Shown piece by piece: positions 62,582-64,000 of a DNA stretch of 64,000 bases. The stretch spans positions 12,257 to 76,256 of the forward strand of contig JAHLLK010000022.1 in the NCBI GenBank assembly GCA_020444165.1, in the 5' to 3' direction. The notes below the pieces were generated by a model that saw nothing but the letters and a program-made list of their open reading frames with translations, was not told the origin of the DNA and made no database searches. A program made the position numbers and the translations under genes. Source of the stretch: Deltaproteobacteria bacterium (GTDB lineage Bacteria; Desulfobacterota; Desulfarculia; Desulfarculales; Desulfarculaceae). Position 1 is the first letter of the stretch. The number at the start of each line of letters is the position of its first letter.

Positions 62582-63439
62582 ATGAAATTGCGTGTGGTCA
62601 CCTGCGTGCTGGTCTTGGCAGCGTTCGCAAGCCTGGGCTGCAACCAGTCCGAGCTGAAATCCCTGCGCGAGGAGAACGCCCAGCTGAAGGAACAGGTCAA
62701 GAAGCTGCAAGCCGAGCAAGGCATCCTCGCGAAAGAGCTTGACGAAATAAAAAACGGTCCGATCAGGCGATTGGCCCAGGCGAAAAAATATGCCGAGGAT
62801 AAGGATTGGACCAAGGCAATCGCCACGTTGAATGCCTTGCTGGAAAAGTTTCCAGGCGCGGTTGAAAGCCAAGAAGCGTCTAAGCTTTTGAAACAGGCGG
62901 AAGCTGCCAAGAAAAATGCCGAGGAGGAGAAAGCTGACCAGTTAGCCAAGGTGGAAAAAGAGCGCCAAGAGCGCCAAGCACGCGCGTTGAAATCAGTGGA
63001 GAAAAAGGTTGATGAAGTCGAAGGGATAACTTGGTATTTTCCCAAGTATTCTCCGAGATACCACCTTGATAGGGGGGCCTGCCTTTATGTTTATCTTGGC
63101 CAAAAGCACCGAGCAACCTGGAAACGTTTGAAGATAAGATACGATGGCAAGAGTTGGGTATTTTTTGATGAAGTGCTTGTGAAAGTTGACGATTATTTGT
63201 TTAGGGTTCCTTTTGATAAATTTAAGGACAAAAAAAGCGATATGGGCGGAGGCGGTGTCTCTGAAACTATAGACGTTGCCGTGAATCCTGGTAGTGAGTC
63301 CATGCTGGAAGAGATAGTGAACGCTAAAAGGGTTATCGTACGGTTCAGTGGGAAGTATGAGGCAGATTTCACGCTTACCCAAAAGCAAAAATCAGCGGTT
63401 GGCGATATGCTGGAAGCCTGCAAGGTAATCTCGCGTTAG
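62582..63439 (+). CDS. Coiled-coil lipoprotein, paralog 1
   Basis: The protein has 285 residues. Lipobox SLGC (Cys about 20) follows a signal peptide. Residues 25-60 form a Leu/Glu-rich coiled coil (LREENAQLKEQVKKLQAEQG). Residues 65-105 look like one TPR (LAQAKKYAEDKDWTKAIATL), and 110-140 are Lys/Glu/Ala-rich. The C-terminal 150 residues (ITWYFPKYSPRYHLDRGACL, GKSWVFFDEVLVKVDDYLF) form an unrecognised beta-rich domain. The 3' part is lower in G+C than the flanks. A close paralog starts 68 bases downstream. Confidence 0.7.
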   Translation: MKLRVVTCVLVLAAFASLGCNQSELKSLREENAQLKEQVKKLQAEQGILAKELDEIKNGPIRRLAQAKKYAEDKDWTKAIATLNALLEKFPGAVESQEASKLLKQAEAAKKNAEEEKADQLAKVEKERQERQARALKSVEKKVDEVEGITWYFPKYSPRYHLDRGACLYVYLGQKHRATWKRLKIRYDGKSWVFFDEVLVKVDDYLFRVPFDKFKDKKSDMGGGGVSETIDVAVNPGSESMLEEIVNAKRVIVRFSGKYEADFTLTQKQKSAVGDMLEACKVISR

Positions 63440-63506
63440 CTCGGAAAAACCAAGGCAAGGCGGCCCGGCCTGTTGCGTCATCCTGCCTATTCCGGGGGGA
63501 AGCATC

Positions 63507-64000
63507 ATGAAATTGCGTGTGGTCACCTGCGTACTGGCCCTGGCGGCGCTGTTGAGCCTGGGCTGCAACCAGTCCGCGCTGCTCTCCTTGCAAGAGGAGA
63601 ACGCCAGACTGAAGGAACAGGTGAAGCGGCTGCAAGCCGAACTGGCCACACCCCAGGCTGCGCCGCCTCAGACGAAAACCAATTCCACTCCGGCAAAAGC
63701 CGCCCCGAACGAAACCGTCAACGTCCCGGCCGCCTTGCTGGCCGAGGCCAAAAGCTATGCCGATAGAAAGATGTGGCCCAATGCCGTTCCCGCCCTCAAA
63801 TCCTTGTTGGCGATATATCCTGATGCAGCCGAGGTCCCAGAGGCGAAACGGCTTCTGAAGGAGGCAGAGACTGAAAACAAGGAAATTGGTGATTCCACAG
63901 ATCAAAAGCAAGAACAGCAAGAGAAAAAACGCCCAGGGCAAGTGGTGAACCCCGTAAAGTATCTGGAAAGGAAAATTGATGAGGTTGAAGGCATAACTTG
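63507..64000 (+). CDS. Coiled-coil lipoprotein, paralog 2 (3' end outside window)
   Basis: The first 164 residues are present. Signal peptide and lipobox (SLGC) nearly equal those of paralog 1. The coiled coil (LQEENARLKEQVKRLQAEL) is followed by an inserted Pro/Ala/Lys/Thr-rich linker (PQAAPPQTKTNSTPAK). A TPR-like helix pair then comes (EAKSYADRKMWPNAV), and the frame runs off after KIDEVEGIT, which matches the start of the C-terminal domain in paralog 1. The 30 bases before the ATG are almost the same in both, so the duplication included the ribosome-binding region. Confidence 0.7.
   Translation, partial: MKLRVVTCVLALAALLSLGCNQSALLSLQEENARLKEQVKRLQAELATPQAAPPQTKTNSTPAKAAPNETVNVPAALLAEAKSYADRKMWPNAVPALKSLLAIYPDAAEVPEAKRLLKEAETENKEIGDSTDQKQEQQEKKRPGQVVNPVKYLERKIDEVEGIT

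Overview
The window is about two-thirds G+C, with densely packed genes and overlapping ATGA or GTGA junctions. Multiheme c-type cytochromes, a Met-ligated multicopper oxidase, a zinc-type HemB, soluble PAS histidine kinases and large TPR proteins together suggest a free-living Gram-negative anaerobe of the Desulfobacterota (old Deltaproteobacteria, Desulfarculus-like). This placement is inferred from gene content and base composition. There is no rRNA gene or other decisive marker in the window.

Layout. Positions 1-4.9 kb hold a glycosyltransferase, a sulfotransferase-like protein, a TPR protein, hemB overlapping a YchF-like GTPase, and an elongator-type tRNA-Met(CAT) with promoter and terminator. 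After a 1.3 kb AT-rich gap comes a 1240-residue secreted multicopper oxidase (6.3-10.0 kb). Positions 10-19 kb are a patchwork: three small stress-type genes (CsbD, BON lipoprotein, DUF3309), a hybrid histidine kinase, endonuclease V coupled to a cation-efflux pump, a diheme cytochrome and an acetyltransferase. At least two families of non-coding mobile-like repeats are scattered among them. Positions 19-28 kb hold a sirtuin, a TPR protein, an orphan HicB-like protein, HdeD, an island of toxin-antitoxin genes and relics, a low-GC HEPN-like gene and acetoacetyl-CoA synthetase. Positions 28-33 kb hold an RRM protein, an S24 repressor with candidate operators, a DUF1566 protein, an excisionase-like protein and a CobW GTPase.

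Positions 33.4-38.1 kb carry two paralogous ten-heme cytochromes. Both end in the same three-repeat module found at the C-terminus of the multicopper oxidase 23 kb away, and their leaders share sequence. In the first leader an intrinsic-terminator-like hairpin sits just before the start codon. These three secreted redox proteins are the most interesting group in the window. They look like surface or periplasmic electron-transfer enzymes that share a display or binding module.

Positions 38-48 kb hold an Old Yellow Enzyme and a four-gene overlapping operon of giant membrane glycosyltransferase-type proteins (DUF2298, Agl23/TIGR03663, DUF2298, GT39-like). Positions 48.9-64 kb hold dnaE, a Fic protein, an Smr protein, and a run of a lipoprotein, a DUF2007-DeoC fusion, a phosphodiesterase, a UDPGP-like nucleotidyltransferase and priA. 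The window ends in a tandem pair of coiled-coil lipoproteins, the second of which is cut by the window edge.
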